Source: Methylobacterium oxalidis (lineage in GTDB: Bacteria > Pseudomonadota > Alphaproteobacteria > Rhizobiales > Beijerinckiaceae). From it: 33,479 nt of DNA. The stretch spans positions 1-33,479 of the forward strand of contig NZ_BJZU01000025.1 in NCBI RefSeq assembly GCF_007992195.1, read 5' to 3'. Below the pieces are notes generated by a model. That model was not told the DNA's origin and did no database searches. It saw only the letters and a program-made list of their open reading frames with translations. Below, one piece after another: positions 8,168-16,098 of the stretch. The translations under genes and the position numbers were made by a program. Numbering within the stretch: position 1 is the stretch's first letter; each line of letters starts with the position of its first letter.

Positions 8168-9208
8168 ATGCTGGAAGCGCCGCAGGACCTAGAAGCGCCG
8201 CAGGACATGGCCGGAGCGGAGCCCCGCGTTCTCGCCGCCCTGGCCGAGGCGCCGGCCGCGGTCCCGAGCCTGCGGGTCGGCCTCCTCAACAACATGCCGG
8301 ACGCCGCCCTCCTCGCCACGGAGCGCCAGTTCCGCCGCCTGATCGAGGGGGCGGGCGTGCCCGTCGACCTGCGCCTGTTCTCGCTCGCCGGGCTCGAGCG
8401 GGGCGCGCCGGCGCGAGCCCATCTCGAGGCCGCCTACGCCCCCCACACCGCCCTCGTCGAGGCGGGTCTCGACGCCCTCGTCGTGACGGGCTGCGAGCCC
8501 CGAGCCGCGCGCCTGTCCGACGAGCCCTACTACCCCACCTTTGCCGAGATCGTGGACTGGGCGGCTTCCGCCACCGTCTCGACCCTGTTCTCGTGCCTCG
8601 CCGCCCACGCGGCGGTGCTGCATCTCGACGAGATCGAGCGGCGCCCGCTCCACGCCAAGCATTCCGGCATCTACGCCTGCGCGGCGGCGGCGCGCCACCC
8701 GCTGCTCGCGGGCGCGCCGCGGGTCGTGCCGGTGCCCCATTCCCGCTGGAACGACCTCGCCGAGGACGACCTCGCGGCTTGCGGCTACACGGTGCTGCGC
8801 CGCTCGGACGAGGTCGGCGTCGACCTGTTCGTGCGCGAGGGCGCGAGCCTCCTCGTGTTCCTGCAGGGCCACCCGGAATACGACGGCGACAGCCTCGCCC
8901 GCGAGTACCGCCGGGACGTCGGCCGCTTCCTCGGAGGCGAGCGCCCGGCCGCACCGGTCCTGCCCGCCCACTACTTCGCCCCGGAGGCGGCCGCGCGCCT
9001 CGCCCGCTTCGCCTCCGCCCGGGATGGCCGCTTCGCGGATTACCCCGCCGTCGACCCGGCGCCCCCGCTTCAGGCCGCCTGGCAGGCCGAGGCCGCCCGC
9101 CTGTTCCGGGCCTGGCTCGCGGAGGTGGCGCGGCGGGCAGCCCGCACCGCGAACGCCCTGTCCTGGCCGCCGGAGGCGACCGCCCCGGCAACCTCCCGCG
9201 TCGCCTGA
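8168..9208 (+). CDS. metA: MetA-family homoserine O-acyltransferase, divergent
   Basis: 346 residues, a class-I-amidotransferase-like fold of the MetA family. Catalytic Cys143 (STLFSCLAAHAA), His235 and Glu237 (QGHPEYD) match E. coli Cys142, His235 and Glu237, and LLNNMP, KHSGIY and VPHSRW are also conserved. It should acylate homoserine with acetyl- or succinyl-CoA, feeding MetY just upstream. Differences: the E. coli Lys-Lys after NLMP is missing (reads MPDAALLATE). The position deciding acyl donor in MetA (Gly111 for succinyl, Glu for acetyl) appears to be Arg112 in VTGCEPR. The C-terminal tail after about 325 is Pro/Ala-rich. The reaction is likely, the acyl donor uncertain. Confidence 0.85.
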   Translation: MLEAPQDLEAPQDMAGAEPRVLAALAEAPAAVPSLRVGLLNNMPDAALLATERQFRRLIEGAGVPVDLRLFSLAGLERGAPARAHLEAAYAPHTALVEAGLDALVVTGCEPRAARLSDEPYYPTFAEIVDWAASATVSTLFSCLAAHAAVLHLDEIERRPLHAKHSGIYACAAAARHPLLAGAPRVVPVPHSRWNDLAEDDLAACGYTVLRRSDEVGVDLFVREGASLLVFLQGHPEYDGDSLAREYRRDVGRFLGGERPAAPVLPAHYFAPEAAARLARFASARDGRFADYPAVDPAPPLQAAWQAEAARLFRAWLAEVARRAARTANALSWPPEATAPATSRVA

Positions 9209-9235
9209 ACAGCCTTATTCCGAGCCCGAGCCCGC

Positions 9236-11023
9236 ATGTCCGAACCCGCCCCCGCGAAGCGCTCCTCCACCTCCGGCTGGATCGGCGCCCTGGAGCGCAC
9301 GGCGCGCATCGACGCGCGGCCGGAGCGCACCTTCCCGCGCGTCGTCGACGTCCTCGCTGCCGAGCACGGCGACCGGCCGGCCCTGATCGGCGAGGACGAG
9401 CGCCTCAGCCACGCGGAGCTCGCCGCCCGCCAGAACCGCTACGCCCGCTGGGCCCTGGCGGAAGGGTTTGCCAAGGGCGACACGGTTGGCCTGCTGATGC
9501 GCAACCGGCCCGACTACCTCGCCCTCTGGCTCGGCCTGACCCGGGTCGGCCTGCGCGTCGCCCTCCTCAACACGAACCTGCGGGGCGCCGGGCTCGCCCA
9601 TTGCATCGCGGTCGCCGCGCCCCGCTGCCTGATCGTCGAGGCCGGCCTCGCCGAGGCCTACGCCGGTGCGCGAACGCTCCTGCCCGAGAGCCCGGACTTG
9701 TGGTGGCACGGCCCCGGCGCCGACTTCCGGCGGATCGAGGAGGCCGCCGCCGAGCATCCCGGCGGCCCGCTCGGGGCCGACGAGGCGCCGCCGGTCACCC
9801 TCGCCGACGAGGCGCTGCTCATCTACACCTCCGGCACCACCGGCCTGCCGAAGGCGGCGCGGGTGAGCCACCACCGCATCATGATGTGGACCCACTGGTT
9901 CGCCGGGCTGATCGAGCCGACGCCGGAGGACCGGATCTACGATTGCCTGCCGCTCTACCACAGCGTCGGCGGCGTCGTGGCGACGGGCAGCGTGCTCCTC
10001 GGCGGCGGCTCGGTGGTGATCCGGGAGAAATTCTCGGCCCGCCGCTTCTGGGACGACGTGGTCGGCGAGGGCTGCACCCTGTTCCAGTACATCGGCGAGC
10101 TCTGCCGGTACCTGACGCTCGCCCCCGAGCACCCGCTGGAGCGGGCGCACGCCCTGCGCCTCTGCGCCGGCAACGGCCTGCGGCCGGACGTGTGGGAGCG
10201 GTTCGCGGACCGTTTCGCGGTTCCCCGCATCCTCGAGTTCTACGCGGCCACCGAGGGCACGGTCTCGCTCTACAACGTCGAGGGCCGGGTCGGCGCGGTC
10301 GGCCGCGTGCCGAGCTTCATGGCCCACCGCTCGCCCGCCCTCCTCGTGGCGCACGACGTCGAGACCGCCGCGCCGCTGCGCGGCGCGGACGGGTTCTGCC
10401 GCCCCTGCCCCCGCGGCGAGACGGGCGAGCTGCTGGGGCGCCTCTCGGACAAGGCCGAGCACCGCTTCGAGGGCTACACCAGCGCCGCCGAGAGCGCCCG
10501 CAAGGTCCTGCGCAACGTGCTGAAGCCCGGGGATGCCTGGATGCGCACGGGCGACCTCATGCGCCAGGACGCGCAGGGCTTCTTCCACTTCGTCGACCGG
10601 ATCGGCGACACCTTCCGCTGGAAGGGCGAGAACGTCGCCACGACCGAGGTCGCCGAGGCGCTCTCGGCCTGCACCGGCGTGCGCGAGGCGACGGTCTACG
10701 GGGTCGCGGTGCCGGGCGCCGAGGGCCGCGCCGGCATGGCGGCGCTGACGGTCGAGCCAGGCTTCGACGGCGCCCGCCTCCACGCCGAGATCGCCGAGCG
10801 CCTGCCGGTCTACGCCCGCCCGCTCTTCCTGCGGCTCTGCCCCGAGATCGGCCTCACGGAGACCTTCAAGCAGAAGAAGGGCGCGCTCGCCGCCGAGGGC
10901 TTCGATCCCGCGCGCGTTCCCGACCCGCTCCTCGTCGCGGACGGGGCGGCCCGCACCTACCGACCCCTCGACGGCGAGATCTATGCGCGGATCCTGGACG
11001 GGACGATGCGGCCCGACGCCTGA
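9236..11023 (+). CDS. Long-chain acyl-CoA synthetase, FATP (very-long-chain) type
   Basis: 595 residues of the ANL adenylate-forming superfamily. The AMP-binding loop is at 197-208 (IYTSGTTGLPKA). The FATP-type motif DRIGDTFRWKGENVATTEV (GDTFRWKGEN at 457-466) sets it apart from classical FadD. YAATEGTVSLYN is the adenine-binding region and TFKQKKGALA holds the C-terminal catalytic Lys. It activates fatty acids to acyl-CoA through acyl-AMP, probably at the membrane. It starts 27 bases after the metA-like gene on the same strand, so it may be co-transcribed although the pathways differ. It might supply acyl groups to the carrier-protein cluster downstream, but nothing in the sequence proves this. 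Confidence 0.9.
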   Translation: MSEPAPAKRSSTSGWIGALERTARIDARPERTFPRVVDVLAAEHGDRPALIGEDERLSHAELAARQNRYARWALAEGFAKGDTVGLLMRNRPDYLALWLGLTRVGLRVALLNTNLRGAGLAHCIAVAAPRCLIVEAGLAEAYAGARTLLPESPDLWWHGPGADFRRIEEAAAEHPGGPLGADEAPPVTLADEALLIYTSGTTGLPKAARVSHHRIMMWTHWFAGLIEPTPEDRIYDCLPLYHSVGGVVATGSVLLGGGSVVIREKFSARRFWDDVVGEGCTLFQYIGELCRYLTLAPEHPLERAHALRLCAGNGLRPDVWERFADRFAVPRILEFYAATEGTVSLYNVEGRVGAVGRVPSFMAHRSPALLVAHDVETAAPLRGADGFCRPCPRGETGELLGRLSDKAEHRFEGYTSAAESARKVLRNVLKPGDAWMRTGDLMRQDAQGFFHFVDRIGDTFRWKGENVATTEVAEALSACTGVREATVYGVAVPGAEGRAGMAALTVEPGFDGARLHAEIAERLPVYARPLFLRLCPEIGLTETFKQKKGALAAEGFDPARVPDPLLVADGAARTYRPLDGEIYARILDGTMRPDA

Positions 11024-11082
11024 GGATCCGGATACCCGGGCTCGCGGGTCGACAGGCCGGGCCCGGGCGCTATCGTGGCCGC

Positions 11083-11580
11083 ATGACCCATCGCACGACG
11101 GATCTCTCCGCCCTCACCCTCGCCGTTCCCCTCGTCCTGCTCGCCGCCACCGGCCCGGCCCGTTCGGCGCCGGAGCCGGCCGCGATGCCGACCTTCGTGA
11201 GCGCGGACGGCACCTGCGAGCGCCTCGTCGTGGCGGGGCGCGACGTGTCGCGCACCTGCAAGGGGCGGCTCCTCAATACGATCTACAGGAACGGCCGCGT
11301 CGGCTTCTACTTCATCGGCGAGGACGGCTCGGCGCTCACCTTCACGGGCATGGGCAGCGCCCAGGTCAAGCCGGACCCGGACAGCGCCGTGCAGCCGATC
11401 GACGGCGTCGTCTTCGGCGCGGGCGGGCGCTCCGAGCGCGCGCGGGCGGTCGGAACCTGCCGCTTCTCCAATCCCTACAAGCCGCCCGGCACCGTCCGCT
11501 GCCGGGCCGAGACCGAGAAGGGCGCGTTCGAGGCGGCCTTCACGACGGACGGCAAGGCGCCCGTCGTCTCGAACCCCTGA
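11083..11580 (+). CDS. Small secreted protein of unknown function
   Basis: 165 residues. An N-terminal signal peptide (ALTLAVPLVLLAATGPARSA) predicts export with cleavage near residue 28. The mature part has four cysteines (GTCERL, RTCKGRL, GTCRFSN, VRCRAET) that could form two disulfides. Its middle, GRVGFYFIGEDGSALTFTGMG, looks like beta strands. I recognise no family; similar short periplasmic proteins are frequent in Rhizobiales. The ATG at 11083 is chosen because the signal peptide starts there. The gene follows the acyl-CoA synthetase by 59 bases and converges on the carrier protein gene with a 20-base gap. Confidence 0.75.
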   Translation: MTHRTTDLSALTLAVPLVLLAATGPARSAPEPAAMPTFVSADGTCERLVVAGRDVSRTCKGRLLNTIYRNGRVGFYFIGEDGSALTFTGMGSAQVKPDPDSAVQPIDGVVFGAGGRSERARAVGTCRFSNPYKPPGTVRCRAETEKGAFEAAFTTDGKAPVVSNP

Positions 11581-11600
11581 GAGGCCGCCTGCCGAGACCC

Positions 11601-11870
11601 TCAGTGGGTCCCGACGCGCACCGACTCGACCATGCGGGAGATCGCCTCGATCGAGTAGAAGTTCTGCGGGTTGAGGCAGGCCGGCGGGATCATGATGTCG
11701 AACTCCGCCTCGATCGCCAGCATCAGGTTCACGAGGTCGAGAGAGGTCAGCCCCACATCGACCAGGGCGTCGCCCGGCCGGAACTCGCGGGTGCCCGCGT
11801 GCTGGGCCGCAATCTCGCGGGCGAGCGCCATCGTGCGGTCGGTGACCTCGCTCGAAACGGTCTGGGACAT
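11601..11870 (-). CDS. Acyl-carrier-type protein (CP1), likely partner of the amino acid:CP ligase
   Basis: 89 residues, a four-helix carrier protein. The phosphopantetheine site is Ser43 in DVGLTSLDLVNLML, with Thr-Ser-Leu in place of the usual Asp-Ser-Leu. Helix III follows (IEAEFDIMIPPACL) and then SIEAISRMVESV. A phosphopantetheinyl transferase encoded elsewhere would activate it. It is divergent from the acyl-CoA-dehydrogenase-like gene and the amino acid:CP ligase gene across a 268-base region. In Bradyrhizobium, amino acid:CP ligases aminoacylate carrier proteins encoded next to them, so this is the expected acceptor of the activated amino acid. The fold is near certain, the partner assignment inferred. 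Confidence 0.92.
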   Translation of the reverse strand: MSQTVSSEVTDRTMALAREIAAQHAGTREFRPGDALVDVGLTSLDLVNLMLAIEAEFDIMIPPACLNPQNFYSIEAISRMVESVRVGTH

Positions 11871-11987
11871 GGGGCTCTCGCGCTCCGAAATGCCTGAAGG
11901 AGAGCATTCGCCCGGATCATGAACCGGTGAAGCTCCGATCTGACCTGATTAAGTCCCCAATCCTCCTGAATCAATAAGGCGGCAATT

Positions 11988-12007
11988 TTAACGATAATCC
12001 TTGTTAA
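11988..12007. promoter_or_regulatory. Dyad in the divergent CP1 / dehydrogenase promoter region
   Basis: TTAAC-N10-GTTAA forms an inverted repeat inside an AT-rich island (about 11935-12075) of the 268-base gap between CP1 and the dehydrogenase-like gene. A dyad of this spacing midway between divergent promoters is a plausible operator controlling both. No matching regulator gene is in the window. Confidence 0.3.
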
Positions 12008-12138
12008 TTCGCTCTCGTGCCGATCTCAGTAGTTTTCGAGGATCCGCGTAAGGGCGTTTTAGCAGTAGCCGTACTCTACTGTCCCCGACACGGCCCGCGC
12101 TCCGGCGGCCAACGGCCCGAGGCGGCTCGAGAGGTCCC

Positions 12139-13338
12139 ATGACGATCCAGCACGGCCACGCGGCCTCCCCCCTCGAGGCCGGAAGCGACCTGCGGGCGCG
12201 CGCTGCCGCGGCCGCCGCGATCGCCGCCGACCACGCCGAGGCGGTGGACCGCGAGGCGCGCTTCCCCGCCGAGGCGGTCGAGGCCCTGCGGGCCGAGCGC
12301 CTCCTCGGCGCGGGAATTCCCATCGCCCTCGGCGGCGAGGGCGCCACGACCGAGGATCTCGCCGAGATCGCCTACGCGCTCGGCCGCGCCTGCGCCTCCA
12401 CCGCGATGATCTTCGCGATGCACCAGACCAAGGTCGCCTGCATCGTCCGCCACGGGGCGGGCGAGCCCTGGTGCGAGGGCGTGATGCGCCGCATCGGCGC
12501 CGAGCAGCTCCTGATGGCCTCCTCGACCACGGAGGGGCAGGGCGGCGGCAACGTGCGCGCGTCCTCCGCCGCGATCGAGCCGGACGGCGGTTCCGTGACC
12601 CTCGAGCGCGCCGCCACCGTCATCTCCTACGGCGCCGAGGCCGACGGCATCGTCACCGTGGCCCGCCGCGCCGCCGACGCGGCCGCCTCCGACCAGGTGC
12701 TCTGCGTGTTCCTCAAGGAGGATTACACGCTGGAGCGGCTGAGCGGCTGGGAGACGCTCGGCATGCGCGGCACCTGCAGCGCGGGCTTCCGCCTGCGCGC
12801 CCGGGCGAGGCCCGAGCAGGTGCTCGCCGCCCGCTACCAGGAGATCCACGGCCAGACCATGACCCCGGTCTCGCACATCCTGTGGTCGAGCGCCTGGGCC
12901 GGCATCGCTGCGGGCGCCGTGGAGCGGGCCCAGGCCTTCACCCGCACCGCGGCGCGGGGCGCCGGCGGCCAGGCGCCGCCCGGCGCCGTGCACTACGCCC
13001 GCGCCGTGTCCAGCCTGCGCCAGGCCCGCGCCCTGATCGCCCAGGCGATCGACCTGTTCGCCGAGGCCGGCGAGGACCCGTCGCGGCTCTCCGCCCTCGA
13101 CGTGCAGACGACGCTGACGATGCTGAAGGTCGAGGTCTCGGAGCTCGCGGTCGCCGCCGTGTCGAGCGCGCTGCGCGCCAACGGCCTCGCCGGCTACCGC
13201 CAGGACGGCGCGTTCAGCGTCGGCAGGGCCCTGCGCGACATCCTCTCGGCGCCGGTCATGATCCACAACGACCGCATCCTCGCCAACCTCTCGACCCTCA
13301 CCCTGATGTCCCCCGTCGCCGCCTCCCTCCGCGACTGA
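12139..13338 (+). CDS. Acyl-CoA-dehydrogenase-like flavoprotein
   Basis: 399 residues. It follows the acyl-CoA dehydrogenase fold: N-terminal helices (1-120), a central beta domain with STTEGQGGGNVR (129-140) and GWETLGMRGTCSAGFRL (203-219), and a C-terminal helical domain with VGRALRDILSAP (361-372). The usual C-terminal catalytic Glu (in YEG-like motifs) is not where expected; this region reads MIHNDR (374-379). The enzyme may therefore not be a classical fatty acyl-CoA dehydrogenase. Its stop is 20 bases before the amino acid:CP ligase start, and it faces the CP1 gene. A role in oxidising an aminoacyl or acyl thioester held on CP1 is plausible, in the way flavoenzymes oxidise prolyl-S-PCP, but this is inference. 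Confidence 0.85.
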   Translation: MTIQHGHAASPLEAGSDLRARAAAAAAIAADHAEAVDREARFPAEAVEALRAERLLGAGIPIALGGEGATTEDLAEIAYALGRACASTAMIFAMHQTKVACIVRHGAGEPWCEGVMRRIGAEQLLMASSTTEGQGGGNVRASSAAIEPDGGSVTLERAATVISYGAEADGIVTVARRAADAAASDQVLCVFLKEDYTLERLSGWETLGMRGTCSAGFRLRARARPEQVLAARYQEIHGQTMTPVSHILWSSAWAGIAAGAVERAQAFTRTAARGAGGQAPPGAVHYARAVSSLRQARALIAQAIDLFAEAGEDPSRLSALDVQTTLTMLKVEVSELAVAAVSSALRANGLAGYRQDGAFSVGRALRDILSAPVMIHNDRILANLSTLTLMSPVAASLRD

Positions 13339-13358
13339 CCGGTCAAGGAACCGCCCAC

Positions 13359-14291
13359 ATGAACATGAAGGTCATGGACGTGCCGGCCGCGCCGCCGGCG
13401 CAGGACCCGCTCGACGCGCTCTTCGACGCGATGTTCCGCCCGATGAACGCGCAGGGCGTCTACGCCCGCACCGGCGCGTACGAGTCGGTGGTGGAGGCGC
13501 TCGCCGCCCTCATCTCGGTCAAGCGCGATGCGGAGACGGAGGTGTTCCGCTTCCCGCCCGTGATGAGCCGGGCGCATCTGGAGCGGCACGGCTACCTCAA
13601 GAGCTTCCCGAACCTGCTCGGTTGCGTCTCCTGCCTCGAGGGCAGCGAGGCCGAGATCCGCGCCGCAGCCGATCTCCACGCGACGGGCGGCGACTGGACG
13701 ACCGGGCTCGAGACCGCCGACCTCGTGCTGACCCCGGCCGCCTGCTACCCCGTCTACCCGATCGCGGCCGCCCGCGGTCCGGTGCCGCCGGGCGGCTACC
13801 GCTTCGACGTCGCCTGCGACTGCTTCCGCCGCGAGCCCTCGCCGCATCTCGACCGGCTGCAATCCTTCCGGATGCGCGAGTACGTCCGCATCGGCACGCC
13901 GGAGCAGGTGCGCGACTTCCGCGAGCGCTGGATCGCCCGTGCCACGGCGCTCGCCGACGAGCTCGGCCTGCCCTACCGGATCGAGCAGGCGAGCGACCCG
14001 TTCTTCGGCCGCGTCGGGCAGATCATGGCCTTCAGCCAACTCGAGCAGTCCTTGAAGTTCGAGCTCCTGGTGCCGCTGCGCGGCGAGGCGGCGGGCACGG
14101 CCTGCATGAGCTTCAACTATCACCGCGAGCATTTCGGCACGACCTGGGACCTGCGCGACGCCTCCGGCGAGCCCGCGCACACGGGCTGCGTGGCCTTCGG
14201 CATGGACCGGCTCGCCGTCGCCCTCTTCGCGACGCACGGCCGCGACGTCGCCTCCTGGCCGGAGGGGGTGCGCGCGGCGCTGCGGCTCTGA
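13359..14291 (+). CDS. Amino acid:[carrier protein] ligase (SerRS-like, no tRNA-binding arm)
   Basis: 310 residues: a class II aminoacyl-tRNA synthetase catalytic core related to seryl-tRNA synthetase but without the N-terminal coiled-coil arm that binds tRNA. Cys129, Glu174 and Cys277 (in TPAACYP, MREYVRIG and HTGCVAFGMDR) have the same spacing, 45 and 103 residues, as the zinc ligands Cys131, Glu176 and Cys279 that I recall for the Bradyrhizobium amino acid:CP ligase. Motif 2 (CFRREPSPHLDRLQSFRMREY) and motif 3 (FGMDRLAVALF) are visible. Bradyrhizobium homologues activate glycine or alanine and transfer it to the phosphopantetheine of a small carrier protein. CP1 at 11601-11870 is the likely acceptor. 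The start is ATG 13359; a second ATG two codons on is possible. The physiological product of this family is not known to me. Confidence 0.93.
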   Translation: MNMKVMDVPAAPPAQDPLDALFDAMFRPMNAQGVYARTGAYESVVEALAALISVKRDAETEVFRFPPVMSRAHLERHGYLKSFPNLLGCVSCLEGSEAEIRAAADLHATGGDWTTGLETADLVLTPAACYPVYPIAAARGPVPPGGYRFDVACDCFRREPSPHLDRLQSFRMREYVRIGTPEQVRDFRERWIARATALADELGLPYRIEQASDPFFGRVGQIMAFSQLEQSLKFELLVPLRGEAAGTACMSFNYHREHFGTTWDLRDASGEPAHTGCVAFGMDRLAVALFATHGRDVASWPEGVRAALRL

Positions 14292-14299
14292 GCCCCCCG

Positions 14300-15217
14300 G
14301 TGACGCTCGACCCTCACGCCCGCCGGTTCCTCGACATGATCGCGATCGGCGGCGTGTCCGAGCCCACCGTGGCCGGGCGCCGGGCGGCCCTGCGCAACCT
14401 CGCGCGCCTCGCCGCCCGCGGTGCCGAGCCGGCCGAGACCCGCGACCTGATCCTGCCCGGTCCCGGCGGGCCGCTCCATGCCCGGCTCTACGGGCCGCCG
14501 GGCGCGGGCGGCGCCCCGCGCCCCGGCCTCCTGTTCTTCCACGGCGGCGGCTTCGTCGCGGGCGACCTCGACACCCATGACGGGATCTGCCGGGCGCTCG
14601 CCGCGGCGAGCCTCTGCCGAATCGTCTCGGTGGCCTACCGGCTCGCCCCCGAGCACCCCTTCCCGGCCGCGGTCGAGGATGCCCGCGCGAGCCTCGCCTG
14701 GGTCGCCGCGCAGGCGCCCCGCCTCGGCATCGACGCGGGCCGCCTCGCGGTCGGCGGCGATTCGGCGGGCGCCGGCCTCGCCGCGATCCTCGGCCAGGAG
14801 GCGCCGGAGGGCGGTCCGCGCATCGCCGCGCAGCTCCTGCTCTGCCCGGTCCTCGACGCCGTCGGCGCCGGTGCCTCCCGGACCGACTACGCGAGCGGCT
14901 ATTTCCTCGACGCGGCGACGATCGCCCGCGACATCGAGGCCCTCGGCGTCCGCGACCTCGCCGACCCCCGCCTCTCCCCCCTTCGGGCGGCCCGCCTCGC
15001 GGGCCTGCCGCCGGCCCTGATCCACACCGCCGAGCACGACATCGTGCGCGACGACGGCACGGCCTACGCCGCCCGCCTCGCCGAGGCCGGCGTCCCCGTG
15101 CGCCACACCTGCCACGCCGGCATGATCCACTTCTTCTACGGCCTCGGTCCCCTCATCCCCGCCGGGCGGCCGGCGCTCGCGGCGATCGGGCGGGAGCTCG
15201 CCGCGATTCTCGGCTGA
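14300..15217 (+). CDS. Alpha/beta hydrolase, hormone-sensitive-lipase family
   Basis: 305 residues. It has the HSL-family signature HGGGF (81-85, oxyanion hole), nucleophile Ser155 in GGDSAGAG, and likely acid and base Asp247 (AEHDIVRDDG) and His277 (GMIHFF). It should hydrolyse short acyl esters or thioesters in the cytoplasm; no signal peptide is seen. The GTG start eight bases after the ligase stop is preferred because LDPHARRFLD is typical of the family's N-terminus. An in-frame ATG lies at 14336. Tight packing with the ligase suggests one transcript, and it could release or proofread the product from the carrier protein. Confidence 0.88.
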   Translation: MTLDPHARRFLDMIAIGGVSEPTVAGRRAALRNLARLAARGAEPAETRDLILPGPGGPLHARLYGPPGAGGAPRPGLLFFHGGGFVAGDLDTHDGICRALAAASLCRIVSVAYRLAPEHPFPAAVEDARASLAWVAAQAPRLGIDAGRLAVGGDSAGAGLAAILGQEAPEGGPRIAAQLLLCPVLDAVGAGASRTDYASGYFLDAATIARDIEALGVRDLADPRLSPLRAARLAGLPPALIHTAEHDIVRDDGTAYAARLAEAGVPVRHTCHAGMIHFFYGLGPLIPAGRPALAAIGRELAAILG

Positions 15218-15287
15218 GGCCGACAGAACGCCTCCGGCATGCTACCTCTCCGGGGCTCGCGGGCTCGGCCCGCCCCGGAGCCGCTCC

Positions 15288-16091
15288 ATGACCGCCGCCG
15301 CTCTGCCCGCAGCCCCGCCCGAGCCGCCCCTCCTCCTGCGCGAGGACCGGGACGGGGTCGCCGTCCTCACCCTCAACCGGGCGGGGGCCCGCAACGCCCT
15401 GTCGATGGGGCTGATGGCGGCGCTGCAGGGGGAGCTCGACGCCGTCGCGGGGGATGCGCGGGTGCGGGCCGTGATCCTGAGGGGGGCGGGGCCGGCCTTC
15501 TGCGCGGGGCACGACCTCCGGGAGATGCGGGCGGCGCACGGGGAGGCGGTCGAGGCGGTGTTCCGGGCCTGCTCGCGGCTGATGATCGCGATCACCAGGC
15601 TGCCGCAGCCCGTGATAGCCGCGGTGCATGGGACCGCGACCGCCGCGGGCTGCCAGCTCGTGGCCACCTGCGACCTCGCGGTGGCGGCCGAGGACGCCCG
15701 CTTCGCGACGCCCGGCGTCCAGATCGGCCTGTTCTGCTCGACGCCGATGGTCGCCCTGTCGCGGGCGGTGCCGCGCAAGGCGGCCCTCGAGATGCTGCTC
15801 CTCGGCGAGCCCATCGACGCGGGCGAGGCGCGCCGCATCGGCCTCGTGAACCGGGTCGTGCCCGCGGCCGAGCTGGAGGAGGCGGCCCACGCCCTGGCGC
15901 GGCGGATCGCCGAGAAGCCCCGCCGGGTCGTCGCGGTCGGCAAGGAAGCCTTCTGGCGCCAGGGCGGGCTCGGCCTGGAGGAGGCCTACGCCTACACGGC
16001 CGGGGTGATGGCCCGGAACATGACGATGGACGAGGCGGCCGAGGGCATCGACGCCTTCCTGCAGAAGCGCAGCCCCCGCTGGAACACCTGA
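15288..16091 (+). CDS. Crotonase-fold protein, ECHDC3-like, lacking both hydratase glutamates
   Basis: 267 residues. The enoyl-CoA hydratase/isomerase fold is clear: LTLNRAGARNALSM (28-40), the oxyanion pattern FCAGHDLREM (71-80), and GTATAAGCQLVATCDLAVAAEDARFATPGVQIGLFCSTP in two blocks. At the positions of the two catalytic glutamates of hydratase it has Gln123 and Gly143, the pattern of the ECHDC3 subfamily, whose chemistry is unsettled. The ATG at 15288 follows the hydrolase stop by 70 bases. It converges on the FabG-like gene with only seven bases between stops. It probably acts on an acyl thioester; simple enoyl hydration is doubtful. Confidence 0.88.
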   Translation: MTAAALPAAPPEPPLLLREDRDGVAVLTLNRAGARNALSMGLMAALQGELDAVAGDARVRAVILRGAGPAFCAGHDLREMRAAHGEAVEAVFRACSRLMIAITRLPQPVIAAVHGTATAAGCQLVATCDLAVAAEDARFATPGVQIGLFCSTPMVALSRAVPRKAALEMLLLGEPIDAGEARRIGLVNRVVPAAELEEAAHALARRIAEKPRRVVAVGKEAFWRQGGLGLEEAYAYTAGVMARNMTMDEAAEGIDAFLQKRSPRWNT

Positions 16092-16098
16092 ACCCGCC

